In this document: positions 34,521 to 42,886 of the stretch, piece by piece
How positions within the stretch are numbered: position 1 is the first letter of the stretch
Layout of the letters: the number at the start of each line of letters is the position of its first letter
Origin: UBA11574 sp964591175
GTDB taxonomy: Bacteria > Desulfobacterota > Desulfobacteria > Desulfobacterales > UBA11574
DNA length: 64,000 nt
Reading direction: 5' to 3'
Assembly (NCBI GenBank): GCA_964591175.1
Contig: CAZQAF010000005.1
Coordinates: forward strand, 29,538-93,537
Notes under the pieces: generated by a model
What the model saw: only the letters and a program-made list of their open reading frames with translations
Database searches by the model: none
Told to the model about the DNA's origin: nothing
Program-made: the position numbers and the translations under genes

Positions 34521-35953
34521 AGGCTGATAATCCCGGGGAATTTTTTCTTAATTTCAACGAGCAAATTTTGATCCAAAAGGCCTTCCTGCCCGTCTTGGAG
34601 AATCGTTTTTACACGGTCGTTGGCACGGCTCAGCATACTGGGTCGTTTCTGCTGCTCCCAGATATCAAAGTTGGAGCGGATCCCCAGGTTGGGGTAAAAA
34701 AATTCATCCATCATGTGCGTGACGGTGTGGTCTTCCAAAACAAAATTACCGCCGGGTCCGACTTTTTTAATGACATCAAAGGCGAGTGTATCCGGATCAA
34801 TCTGGATGCCTCTAACCATCCGCTGTACCATTCCGATGATTTCATCGTCAATCACATACTGTTCATAAGATATGGAATTGCCCGAATCGAGCATGCCGGC
34901 TGCCAAATGAATCAAGTCGGCGCCGTTTAGGGCGACCATTAAATTTGAAAAGGTTTTTTCACATCCCGCCTGGATGTCCGGTCTTTTGGCTTCGGTAACA
35001 CCGCCCGATGCGTAAACAGGCAGATTAAAATGCTTTGCGATCTGGACGATCGAAGCATTCAGCAAGGCGGTTTCCGTTGATCCAAGCGTATACTCCATGT
35101 TGCGCAGATCTATGGTGGAGGGGACAGCGCCGTATAACACCTTTGCCCCCGGTGCGAAAGCCTGGGCCAAGGCAACGCCTGCCAGCGCTTCGGCATGGGT
35201 TTGGGCGAGGGTTCCCGCCAGCGTGGCAGGTGCTGTGGCACCTGAAATAGGGGCCGGTGCGCAGGTAGCCGGTATACCATGAAGGCAGCAGAACTTTAAA
35301 ATACGCAGGGCTTCCGTGTCCATGGTCAGCGGACTGACGGAATTGGTGATAACGGAAACAAATGGTTTTGCTTTGAAATATTCTTCTCCTCCGGCCAAAA
35401 AACTTGCCAGGCTGAACATCTGCTTGACGCCATCGAGGGTATCACATCCTCCCATGACGTGTTTAAAGGTATGGTTGAAAGCGTAGTAAAAGTCGTTCAA
35501 ATGGTAGTTCTGAACATCCAAATCGTGAGCCTGGCATGAAATGATATACAGATCAATATGATCCAGCCGATCTACCAGGGCTGCCGTGTGGGCGACATCT
35601 CTGAGCATGGTCAGACGGTAGCCGCCGGTTGACATATCCAATATGCGAAACACCCGGCCGCCGTTTGAAAAATATACATTGCCGCTTCCAAGGTGGACGT
35701 CGTTGTTGCCGTTCCGGGAATACAGGGTAAAGTGTCGGGGGGCCAGGGCCAGGTATCGGTCCAGCCATTTTTTTTCAAAATAAACCCTGGATTTGCTCCG
35801 GTTTACACGGGCTCCGGCAGCCTCCAGGATGTCCCACATCTCCGGGTCGGAAATGCAAACGCCGATATGTTTGAGTATTCGTCGAGCGGTCTGGTCGATC
35901 GCTTTAATCTGTTTGGGTGACAGAAAACCGCCTGCTGAAGCGTTTGGTTGCAT
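34517..35953 (-). CDS. MttB-superfamily corrinoid methyltransferase (copy 1)
   Basis: 478 aa, no in-frame amber, so the non-pyrrolysine (MtgB-like) type that demethylates quaternary amines. The N-terminal helical region reads LSPKQIKAIDQTARRILKHI. The barrel has HVMGGCDTLDGVK, FVSVITNSVSPLTMD, GIPATCAPAPISGATAPATL, VLYGAVPSTIDLRN, GCEKTF and a C-terminal VGPGGNFVLEDHTVTHM. The start is the ATG at 35953, 5 bases after AAGGAG. Known members use glycine betaine, proline betaine, carnitine or gamma-butyrobetaine; which applies here cannot be read from the sequence. Copies 1 and 4 look more alike than copies 2 and 3. Confidence 0.9.
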   Translation of the reverse strand: MQPNASAGGFLSPKQIKAIDQTARRILKHIGVCISDPEMWDILEAAGARVNRSKSRVYFEKKWLDRYLALAPRHFTLYSRNGNNDVHLGSGNVYFSNGGRVFRILDMSTGGYRLTMLRDVAHTAALVDRLDHIDLYIISCQAHDLDVQNYHLNDFYYAFNHTFKHVMGGCDTLDGVKQMFSLASFLAGGEEYFKAKPFVSVITNSVSPLTMDTEALRILKFCCLHGIPATCAPAPISGATAPATLAGTLAQTHAEALAGVALAQAFAPGAKVLYGAVPSTIDLRNMEYTLGSTETALLNASIVQIAKHFNLPVYASGGVTEAKRPDIQAGCEKTFSNLMVALNGADLIHLAAGMLDSGNSISYEQYVIDDEIIGMVQRMVRGIQIDPDTLAFDVIKKVGPGGNFVLEDHTVTHMMDEFFYPNLGIRSNFDIWEQQKRPSMLSRANDRVKTILQDGQEGLLDQNLLVEIKKKFPGIISL

Positions 35954-36025
35954 GGCAACTCCTTCCAAAGGTATTTCAGCGCCAATCGGAATAAAATTCT
36001 ATTCTGCGAGAGAAGAGAATCAAGA

Positions 36026-37465
36026 TCAACCGGAGGTTACAATGCCGTTTATTCTGCTTAACAGATCCTCGGATTTGGACGCAACCGTGTGTTCTGATAA
36101 AATGCGTTGGGTTTTTGCATTGCAGCGTTGATACAGATCATTGGCACCGTCATTTATCCAGGCGTCATATCGAGATCGATCCAACAGGTTCGGAAGAAAG
36201 AGAGAGTGCATAAAATTCTCAAAGGTATGGTCATCCATCAAAAAAATAGAACCGGGCCCGCCGCAGGCAACCCGTTCGATGGCATCAATGGCCAATGTAT
36301 TGTCATTGACGGGTATGCCGCCGGTGAAAAATCGGCTCATGGCGATCAGCTCATCGGCCATGGTGACCATTTCCAGAGAAGATGTGTACCCGTATTCCAA
36401 AAAACCGACATCGTGAATCAGGTTCGCTCTGGAAAGCAGGGCGGTAATAATCGAAAACATGGCCTCGGCGCCTGCCTGGGCATCCATTGTCTTGGCGTCC
36501 GAGGCGCCTGCAAAGGCCCAAATCGGCAGTCCGTAAATTTCGTCGCGCATATCGGCAAGGGCCGCCTGGGTAAGACTCCATTCGGGACTACCGTAACAAA
36601 CGATGCTCGACTTCATGTCCATGGCGCTGACATTCGGTCCGAATAAAAACGGGGATCCTTTTCCCGCCATTTGATGCACCACCAGTCCCACAAGATTTTC
36701 GGCAATTCCCAGCGCCAACGCCCCGGCCAGCGTGACCGGTGCACCACCGCCGGCGTTTGAGCCCGAAGGAAAACAGATCGGGATTTGTTTCTGGGCGCAA
36801 AAAATTAATTTTTCCATCACATTTTCAGGAAAGCGCAGCGGGCTGATGGCTTCGGAATAGTTTAAGATAAACGGTTTTCTTTGAAAGTTGTCTTCACCAC
36901 CGGCCACCGCACAGGCAATCTCATAGATTTTAGCAATATCTTTGCCGCTGTCGGCGATGAAAACAATGGGTTTGCCGGTCTGTTTAACCATTTCGGCAAA
37001 AACATGCACATATATCGATTCCACGGGCACATCTTCCGGATTGGCCATGGACATGGCAAAGTCGATATTTTTCAGTCCGTCCACCAGTTTGGCGAAATTG
37101 GTGACATCAGCCAATACGGTTCGTCGGCGCTGACCGGTTTTCAGGTCAAGTGTAAACGTGGCATCGGATCCGGTACCATAAAAAGCCTGTTCGTCTCTCA
37201 GCGACATGGCTTTTTCCCCGGTCTGGTCAAACAGGGTGATCTGTCGGGGAGCGGAGCGAATAGCGTCTTCGGCCATAAAAGCGGGCATCCGGATCCTTCC
37301 GTCGCTGGCGACCCGACAACCGGCATCGGAAAGCATTTCCATGGCGCCGGCATGTTCCATTTTAAATCCGGTTTTTTCAAGAATTTCCAGGGCAGCCGTA
37401 TGGATGGCCATGGCCTGTTCGCGGTTCAAGACCTTCAGTCGAGGTTGAAACGTGGGAATTTCCAT
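36026..37465 (-). CDS. MttB-superfamily corrinoid methyltransferase (copy 2)
   Basis: 479 aa. The N-terminus LKVLNREQAMAIHTAALEIL matches the family; the barrel has FVFIADSGKDIAKIYEI-like and PFILNYSEAISPLRFP blocks, PICFPSGSNAGGGAPVTLAG, SIVCYGSPEWSL and the C-terminal ACGGPGSIFLMDDHTFENF. The start is the ATG at 37465, 6 bases after AGGAGG; the longer frame reads into the spacer. No pyrrolysine. It lies 40 bases downstream of the corrinoid protein gene, so these two are likely direct partners. Confidence 0.9.
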   Translation of the reverse strand: MEIPTFQPRLKVLNREQAMAIHTAALEILEKTGFKMEHAGAMEMLSDAGCRVASDGRIRMPAFMAEDAIRSAPRQITLFDQTGEKAMSLRDEQAFYGTGSDATFTLDLKTGQRRRTVLADVTNFAKLVDGLKNIDFAMSMANPEDVPVESIYVHVFAEMVKQTGKPIVFIADSGKDIAKIYEIACAVAGGEDNFQRKPFILNYSEAISPLRFPENVMEKLIFCAQKQIPICFPSGSNAGGGAPVTLAGALALGIAENLVGLVVHQMAGKGSPFLFGPNVSAMDMKSSIVCYGSPEWSLTQAALADMRDEIYGLPIWAFAGASDAKTMDAQAGAEAMFSIITALLSRANLIHDVGFLEYGYTSSLEMVTMADELIAMSRFFTGGIPVNDNTLAIDAIERVACGGPGSIFLMDDHTFENFMHSLFLPNLLDRSRYDAWINDGANDLYQRCNAKTQRILSEHTVASKSEDLLSRINGIVTSG

Positions 37466-37505
37466 GGAATCCTCCTTGGTCTTTGGATTTGGATTATTTG
37501 GGTGT

Positions 37506-38144
37506 TCAGCTCGTGCCGACCAGTTTTTTGGCCTCAATTACGGCTGAACCCGCATCAGGGGCATACACATCGGCCTTGATATCCTCGGCAAACTTTGAGG
37601 TTACCGGTGCGCCGCCGATCATGACTCTGACCGTGTTTCTGATTTTGGCGCGCTGCAACGCCTCAATGGTTTCTTTCATGCTCGGCATGGTGGTAGACAG
37701 CAATGCCGACATCGCCACGATATCCGGTTCTATCTCCTGCGCCTTTTTCACAAACTGGTCTGCCGAAACATCCACGCCCAAATCAGTGATGGCAAATCCG
37801 GCCCCTTCCAGCATCATGGCAACCAGATTTTTACCGATATCATGAAGGTCGCGGTGAACCGTCCCGATTAAAACTTTACCTTTGGGGACAAGATCACCTT
37901 CCAGAAAAAAAGGTTTCAGCAGTTTCATGCATTCCTGCATGGCCTTGGCCGAACGCAGCATCTGGGGAACAAACAATGCACCCTTTGCGAATTTTTCGCC
38001 GACCTCGTCCATTGCAGCGATCAGGCCGTCATTTAGAATACTTTTAACCTTGAGACCGTCATCAATGGCCTTTTGGGTTTGAGCAACGGCACCTTCAACA
38101 TTCCCTTTATTTATATCCTGTTTCAAATTGTCTATAATGGTCAT
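37506..38144 (-). CDS. Corrinoid (methyl-carrier) protein, MtbC/MttC-like (module B)
   Basis: 212 aa. The helical N-terminal cap domain (about 1-85; AAMDEVGEKFAKGALFVPQML) is followed by the B12-binding Rossmann domain with the base-off signature D99-L-H101-DI-G104 (HRDLHDIGKN). The methyl group is carried on its cobalt from MttB-type enzymes to the MtrH-like partner. A GGGAGA lies before the ATG. A third conserved block, MIGGAPVTSKFAEDIKADVYAPD, follows near the C-terminus. It sits between the MtrH-like gene and copy 2. Confidence 0.95.
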   Translation of the reverse strand: MTIIDNLKQDINKGNVEGAVAQTQKAIDDGLKVKSILNDGLIAAMDEVGEKFAKGALFVPQMLRSAKAMQECMKLLKPFFLEGDLVPKGKVLIGTVHRDLHDIGKNLVAMMLEGAGFAITDLGVDVSADQFVKKAQEIEPDIVAMSALLSTTMPSMKETIEALQRAKIRNTVRVMIGGAPVTSKFAEDIKADVYAPDAGSAVIEAKKLVGTS

Positions 38145-38190
38145 GATTGTCTCCCTTGCACTATGAGTTGGGGATTGACGCCCAGGGAAG

Positions 38191-38988
38191 TTACAGATTC
38201 AGGCAACCTCTTTGAAAGGCGTCGATATAGTTTTCACAGTATTCATCACGTCCCAGAAGCATTTCCGTCGAGAGCAGGGTTGCCATCAGCGATGGTTCGG
38301 TCGGGTCTAGAATTGCGGCGGAGAGTCCCTGAAACATGCATAAGGACAAAAAAGTGCTGTTGATCAAACGGCGTGCCGGAAGACCAAAAGAAACATTGGA
38401 CAGGCCGCAAATGGTGTTGACGCCGGGAAAATCCATCATGAACGTTCTTATGACATCGAAGACGACATGCCCCGCATGCGGATCAACGGAAACAGGCTGA
38501 ACCAGCGGATCAACAAAGATGTTTTCCAGTACAACCCCCTCGGATGTTAATTTTTCGATCAGTTCAGCACCGGCCTTGACTCTGTCTTCAACAGTAACGG
38601 GCATGGCTGTTTGAGCCATACACAGCGCCACGATCCGGCAAGGCTGGGACGTTACAACGGGCAGGAGGGCATCGAAACGATCTTTTTCCAATGAAATCGA
38701 ATTGATCATCGGCACCCCCCGGTGGTGCTTGATCGCTTCGGCCAGCGCTTTAGGATTGGGACTGTCCAGGCACAGGGGAAGATCAATGGCATTTTGAACC
38801 GTCTCCACCAGCCAGCAAAGACATTCGGTTTCTTGATCGACAAAGGTCCCGGCATTGACGTCAATATAATGAGCGCCGGCATCGGCCTGGCTTTTTGCGA
38901 TTTGGCCGATGAATACGGCATCTTTATTTTCAACCGCTTCAGCAATCCGTCTTCGACTGGTGTTAATCTTTTCGCCGACGATAAGCAT
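38191..38988 (-). CDS. MtrH-like methylcorrinoid:tetrahydrofolate methyltransferase (module B)
   Basis: 265 aa, pterin-binding TIM barrel: MLIVGEKINTSRR, QADAGAHYIDVNAG, PLCLDSPNPKALAEAI, GVPMINSISLEK, and NTICGLSNVSFGLPARRLINSTFL. The family moves the corrinoid methyl to tetrahydrofolate (MtgA-type). The start is the ATG at 38988 with AAGGGG upstream; a TTG 21 bases earlier would add seven residues. It lies 47 bases before the corrinoid gene. Its module A twin at 46565-47362 has exactly the same length. Confidence 0.92.
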   Translation of the reverse strand: MLIVGEKINTSRRRIAEAVENKDAVFIGQIAKSQADAGAHYIDVNAGTFVDQETECLCWLVETVQNAIDLPLCLDSPNPKALAEAIKHHRGVPMINSISLEKDRFDALLPVVTSQPCRIVALCMAQTAMPVTVEDRVKAGAELIEKLTSEGVVLENIFVDPLVQPVSVDPHAGHVVFDVIRTFMMDFPGVNTICGLSNVSFGLPARRLINSTFLSLCMFQGLSAAILDPTEPSLMATLLSTEMLLGRDEYCENYIDAFQRGCLNL

Positions 38989-39036
38989 ACCAGACCCCTT
39001 TTTCGTCAAAGCAATATTGAATTAAATGATTTCAGA

Positions 39037-39516
39037 CTACCATACCAACGTCTTATAAATCCATCCTTTGTCTCCGTCTGCATGCTGCACATGTATCCAC
39101 TTGCCTTTTCGGCTTAGAATTTTAAACGCAACGCCTTTTTCAGCCTTAAATACAATTGGGTAGTTGGTGCCGGGACCCGAGCGGATATTGCAATCTTCTT
39201 TAATGGTAATCACCGCCGGTATTTTACGAACCAGAGAACTGTATATCCATCCCTCATCTCCTTCAAAATCGACAAAGCGAATCCAGGAACCGACTTTTTT
39301 AATCACTTTTATGGGATAATATTTGTTGACTTTCCAAATGATATCATAGTTGCTTCCGGGTCCTGAACGGATATTCGCATCAGAGACTGAAACGGTAAGG
39401 CGCTCCGATGCAAATGCGACATTCGATAAGTTAATGAAAAGGAATACCGCAATGACCGATACATAGGAAAGAGGGCGAAATATTTTCAAAAGATATCGTC
39501 TGTCCTGAGTTTTCAT
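39037..39516 (-). CDS. Secreted protein with two bacterial SH3 domains
   Basis: 159 aa. A signal or anchor segment (about 12-34, FRPLSYVSVIAVFLFINLSNVAFA) is followed by two SH3b domains, each with the NIRSGPG(S/T)NY motif and a GWIY end. SH3b pairs usually bind peptidoglycan. The start is the ATG at 39516, 9 bases after GGAG; the frame continues upstream into the next gene, which is ignored. It has no evident link to the methyl-transfer genes around it. Confidence 0.8.
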   Translation of the reverse strand: MKTQDRRYLLKIFRPLSYVSVIAVFLFINLSNVAFASERLTVSVSDANIRSGPGSNYDIIWKVNKYYPIKVIKKVGSWIRFVDFEGDEGWIYSSLVRKIPAVITIKEDCNIRSGPGTNYPIVFKAEKGVAFKILSRKGKWIHVQHADGDKGWIYKTLVW

Positions 39517-39547
39517 AATCATTTCTCCGAAAACTGTTTTGAATGGT

Positions 39548-39883
39548 TCACCGTGTAACAGAAAACAAATTGTTTTCCCAAAAGCCAATGAGAGCCAAGT
39601 CTGTCGGATGCGTACCGAAATAAGAACCTTCAGGAGAAATATCTTCGAGAATATCAAAGATCTCTTGAAAGAGGATTTCTTTTTTGCGCTTATAAGTCTT
39701 ATCGGTATTCTCCAGCTTTTCAATTTGATGTATTTTTTGTTCCACTTCGATTAGCTTTTCGGAAGTCTCTTGATCGAGGGCGATTGAGTGCAAAAAAGCA
39801 AGGCAGTCTTCGATCAGATCGACAACGTTAAGGGTTGTGTTTTGACTGATCGTATAGATTCTGTATTCACTTCCCAGTTTCAT
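39548..39883 (-). CDS. Hypothetical 111-aa protein
   Basis: No family recognised. AGAGGAT precedes the ATG. The middle is a coiled coil (EKLIEVEQKIHQIEKLENTD, then KKEILFQEIFDILEDI), with a hydrophobic start (VVDLIEDCLAFLHSIAL) and a C-terminus SPEGSYFGTHPTDLALIGFW that looks folded. Cytoplasmic. It sits between the SH3 gene and a gene remnant. Confidence 0.55.
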   Translation of the reverse strand: MKLGSEYRIYTISQNTTLNVVDLIEDCLAFLHSIALDQETSEKLIEVEQKIHQIEKLENTDKTYKRKKEILFQEIFDILEDISPEGSYFGTHPTDLALIGFWENNLFSVTR

Positions 39884-39894
39884 TTTATCCTCTA

Positions 39895-40134
39895 TTAAAA
39901 GTAATATAGCGTCTCTTTGCTTCTTATCATAGGATAATCCGCCTGTGCCGTTTTTAACGCTTCATCGCTGAGAGTCTGTTCAAAATATGAAGGGAGAATA
40001 TCGGCGGAGCCGGAACCTTGAGAGAATTCCTGTTTTACGCGCCATGGGATCGCATCCGGCAGATACTGTTCATACTTAAGACCTGAATCTTGTATGAAAA
40101 ATAATGATAATATAATAAAAAGCAAAAAATTCAA
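39895..40134 (-). pseudogene. Remnant of an asparagine synthetase C-terminus
   Basis: The frame opens at a TTG and starts with a hydrophobic stretch of doubtful meaning, then reads LPDAIPWRVKQEFSQGSG and SDEALKTAQADYPMIRSKETLYYF before TAA TAG. This matches the end of AsnB-type synthetases (WRxKEQF..G.G and the P..SKE..YY segment), and parallels WREKEQFDEGSG in the intact asnB at 41366-42865. The glutaminase and ATP domains are missing and the final helix is cut. It is a degenerate fragment of a second synthetase gene, not a copy of the neighbour, since the two differ at many positions. Confidence 0.7.
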
Positions 40135-40140
40135 GTCGAA

Positions 40141-41310
40141 TTACCCCCCTGTCTTCTCATTCAATGATGCGGCCATATCGGTTTTTTCCCAGGTAAACTC
40201 TGGTTCGTTGCGACCGAAATGCCCGTATGCTGAAGTTTTGCGATATATCGGCCGCAACAGATCGAGATAGTCGATGATGGCGGCCGGACGCAAATCAAAG
40301 GTCTCCAAGATACCTTTTCTCACTTTGTTTTCCGGAACCACACCGGTTCCCATAAGATCGACCATTACAGATACAGGTTCGGCAACGCCGATGGCATAGG
40401 CGATTTGCACTTCGCATTTTTTGGCAAAGCCGGCCGCCACGATATTTTTGGCCACATGTCTTGCCATATACGACGCGCTCCGATCAACCTTTGAAGGATC
40501 CTTTCCGGAAAAACACCCGCCGCCGTGGCTGCCTTGCCCGCCATAGGTGTCGACAATAATTTTCCGTCCGGTAACGCCGCAATCTCCCATAGGTCCGCCG
40601 ATCACGAACCGGCCAGTCGGATTGATTAAATATCGGGTATCGCCATCCACCATTTCCTGGGGGATCACCTTTTTAATTACTTCCTCGATGATCGTTTCTT
40701 GCAGGTCTTCATACGAAACATCCGGTTTGTGCTGTGCGGAGATGACAATGGTATCGACCCGTTTCGGCGTTCCGTTCTCATATTCGATGGTGACCTGAGA
40801 TTTACCGTCGGGTCTCAGAAAATCGAGCGTCCCGTTCTTGCGAACCATTGCCAGGCGGCGGGTCAATTTGTGGGCGAATGTAATAGACATCGGCATAAGC
40901 TCTGGCGTTTCATCACAGGCAAAGCCAAACATCAAGCCTTGATCTCCCGCTCCTTGTTCCTTGAAAAGTCCTTGGCCGATATTGACTCCCTGAGCGATAT
41001 CGGTAGATTGTTGGTCAATGCTTGTAATAACCGAGCAGGTCTGCCAGTCAAACCCCATCCGGGATGAATTATAACCGATATCTCGTATGGTTTCACGGAC
41101 CTTTTCCGGGATATCGACATAGCAGTCGGTCGTAATTTCGCCGGCGACCATGGCCAAACCGGTTGTTACCAAGGTTTCGCAGGCGACCCTGCTGCTTTTA
41201 TCTTTTGCAATCATTGCATCCAGAATTGAATCTGATATGGCATCGGCGACCTTGTCGGGATGTCCTTCCGTAACGGATTCGGATGTAAAAAAGTATTGTT
41301 TGTTTCCCAT
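40141..41310 (-). CDS. metK: S-adenosylmethionine synthetase
   Basis: 389 aa, full length. It makes SAM from methionine and ATP. It has TSESVTEGHPDKVADAISD, GAGDQGLMFGFACDETPELMP and GGQGSHGGGCFSGKDPSKVDRS (quoted in pieces). AGGAGA lies before the ATG. It is placed between AsnB/methyltransferase genes and the module B genes, running in the same direction, although metK is usually a housekeeping gene; local SAM supply for the neighbouring methyltransferase is a likely reason. No SAM riboswitch fits in the 55-bp gap upstream. Confidence 0.97.
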   Translation of the reverse strand: MGNKQYFFTSESVTEGHPDKVADAISDSILDAMIAKDKSSRVACETLVTTGLAMVAGEITTDCYVDIPEKVRETIRDIGYNSSRMGFDWQTCSVITSIDQQSTDIAQGVNIGQGLFKEQGAGDQGLMFGFACDETPELMPMSITFAHKLTRRLAMVRKNGTLDFLRPDGKSQVTIEYENGTPKRVDTIVISAQHKPDVSYEDLQETIIEEVIKKVIPQEMVDGDTRYLINPTGRFVIGGPMGDCGVTGRKIIVDTYGGQGSHGGGCFSGKDPSKVDRSASYMARHVAKNIVAAGFAKKCEVQIAYAIGVAEPVSVMVDLMGTGVVPENKVRKGILETFDLRPAAIIDYLDLLRPIYRKTSAYGHFGRNEPEFTWEKTDMAASLNEKTGG

Positions 41311-41365
41311 TGAGTTCTCCTAAAATTGAATTTTTTGATCGAAAAGCAGGGTTTTCGGTCAAACA

Positions 41366-42865
41366 CTAAATCGGTCGCTGCGACCAGCGGCCGGTATTTG
41401 AAAAAATAATATCCGGATTTTCAAATACTTCCATCAAAAGACGGTGATAATGACATTCTTCGGCTGATCTGAGGTGGGTTTCGGGAAACCTCGAGCAATA
41501 ATTTTGCATCTCTGCTTCTCCCATGATACCCGTCAGGACGCATTCAAGCATATCTACCGTACCGCTGCCTTCATCAAACTGCTCTTTTTCCCTCCATGTG
41601 ATCTCAGGGGGTAAAAGGTCTTCAAACGCTTTTCTCAAAATCCATTTTTCTATGGGCGGCGATCCCATGATTTTCATTTCCGGCGGGATTATCTGCCCCA
41701 ATCGAATCATCGCAAGATCCAGAAACGGCACGCGTCCTTCGATGGCATGGGCCATGGTCATTCGATCGACCCGTTGAAGGTTTATATTATGTAACGACGT
41801 GACTGACCGGCGTAATTCCTGGTGCAAAAACTCCTGGTTTTCTATGGATTTATAATAGCCGTACCCTCCGAAGAGCTCATCGGCGCCTTCACCGGTGAGT
41901 ATCACCTTGACATAATCAGCAGCCAGGCGGGAAGTAAAATAACAGGGAATGGCGCTTCGCACCAAATCCTGATCAAAGGATTCGAGATAATATATGATTT
42001 CCGGCAGTTTTTTTCTGACTTCCTGTTCGGTGAGGATATATTCGTGATGAATGGTGTCGAGATGGTTGGAGACCAAGCGGGCAGCCGCGAGATCTCTGCT
42101 GCCTTCGACACCGACCGAAAACGTGTGAAGCCGATCGATATGTTTTCTGGCTATCGCGGCAATGATACTGCTGTCCAAACCACCGGACAAAAACGCCCCC
42201 AGAGGGACGTCGCTCATCAGACGTTTGACCACAGCCTCTTCAAGGGTTTTTCTGATTTTTTCAATATAATCTTTCACCGGGGCTTTCCGGCTTAAAATCT
42301 CCGGAACCGAGTAAAAGGTCGTAAATCCGCGAGCAGAATGGAAAAAAGTTCCCGGCGGAAATTCACGTACGCTGTCACAGCCTGCGGGAAAGGCTTTGAG
42401 TTCGGAAGCGAAAATCAGGGCGTCATTTATTTCGCCAAGATAAAGGGGTTTAATACCGATGGGATCTCGAGCCGCGTAAAAGTCGGCGGCATCGGCGATG
42501 GCAAATGCGTACATGCCGTCCAAATGTTCGACCATGGATGTACCGTGGTCTTCGTAAAGGTGAACGATGGCCTCTGTATCGCTGGTGGTATAGAACTGAT
42601 GGCGTTTGGAAAGCTCGGAACGTAAATGCGGAAAATTATAGATTTCTCCATTGGCGATCACGGCAATATTTTTCGATTCATTGTAAATGGGCTGATTGCC
42701 GCCCTCCGGGTCCATGATGCTCAACCGCCGATGTCCCAAAACTCCCGGACCTTCTGACGAAACAAACTTGCCTTCTGCATCCGGTCCCCTGTGGCGCACC
42801 AGCATCATCATCTGTTTGACAAGGGCCACATCAGCGTCACCCCATATCCCTGTAATTCCGCACAT
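41366..42865 (-). CDS. asnB: Asparagine synthetase (glutamine-hydrolysing), AsnB type
   Basis: 499 aa. The N-terminal nucleophile Cys2 (MCGITGIWG), RHRGPDAEG, HRRLSIMD and NGEIYNF define a class II glutaminase. The C-terminal domain has the PP-loop LSGGLDSSIIA and GEGADELFGGY. WREKEQFDEGSG near the end matches E. coli-type AsnB. It is shorter than the roughly 550 aa of E. coli AsnB. The product may be asparagine or, since it lies between metK and a SAM-dependent methyltransferase, a methylated amide; the latter is only a guess. Confidence 0.9.
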   Translation of the reverse strand: MCGITGIWGDADVALVKQMMMLVRHRGPDAEGKFVSSEGPGVLGHRRLSIMDPEGGNQPIYNESKNIAVIANGEIYNFPHLRSELSKRHQFYTTSDTEAIVHLYEDHGTSMVEHLDGMYAFAIADAADFYAARDPIGIKPLYLGEINDALIFASELKAFPAGCDSVREFPPGTFFHSARGFTTFYSVPEILSRKAPVKDYIEKIRKTLEEAVVKRLMSDVPLGAFLSGGLDSSIIAAIARKHIDRLHTFSVGVEGSRDLAAARLVSNHLDTIHHEYILTEQEVRKKLPEIIYYLESFDQDLVRSAIPCYFTSRLAADYVKVILTGEGADELFGGYGYYKSIENQEFLHQELRRSVTSLHNINLQRVDRMTMAHAIEGRVPFLDLAMIRLGQIIPPEMKIMGSPPIEKWILRKAFEDLLPPEITWREKEQFDEGSGTVDMLECVLTGIMGEAEMQNYCSRFPETHLRSAEECHYHRLLMEVFENPDIIFSNTGRWSQRPI

Positions 42866-42886
42866 GTGTTTCGTCCTTTTACTGCT

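Noticed and set aside
36881..37579. A 232-codon plus-strand open frame
   Set aside because: It lies opposite MttB copy 2 and its leader, and reads as low-complexity Gly/His/Phe sequence.
39517..39723. An upstream extension of the SH3 protein by 69 residues
   Set aside because: It would run into the next gene's coding region; GGAG sits 9 bases before the ATG at 39516, and the signal segment follows that start.
41311..41365. A SAM riboswitch before metK
   Set aside because: Only 55 bases separate the genes, too little for a SAM riboswitch.
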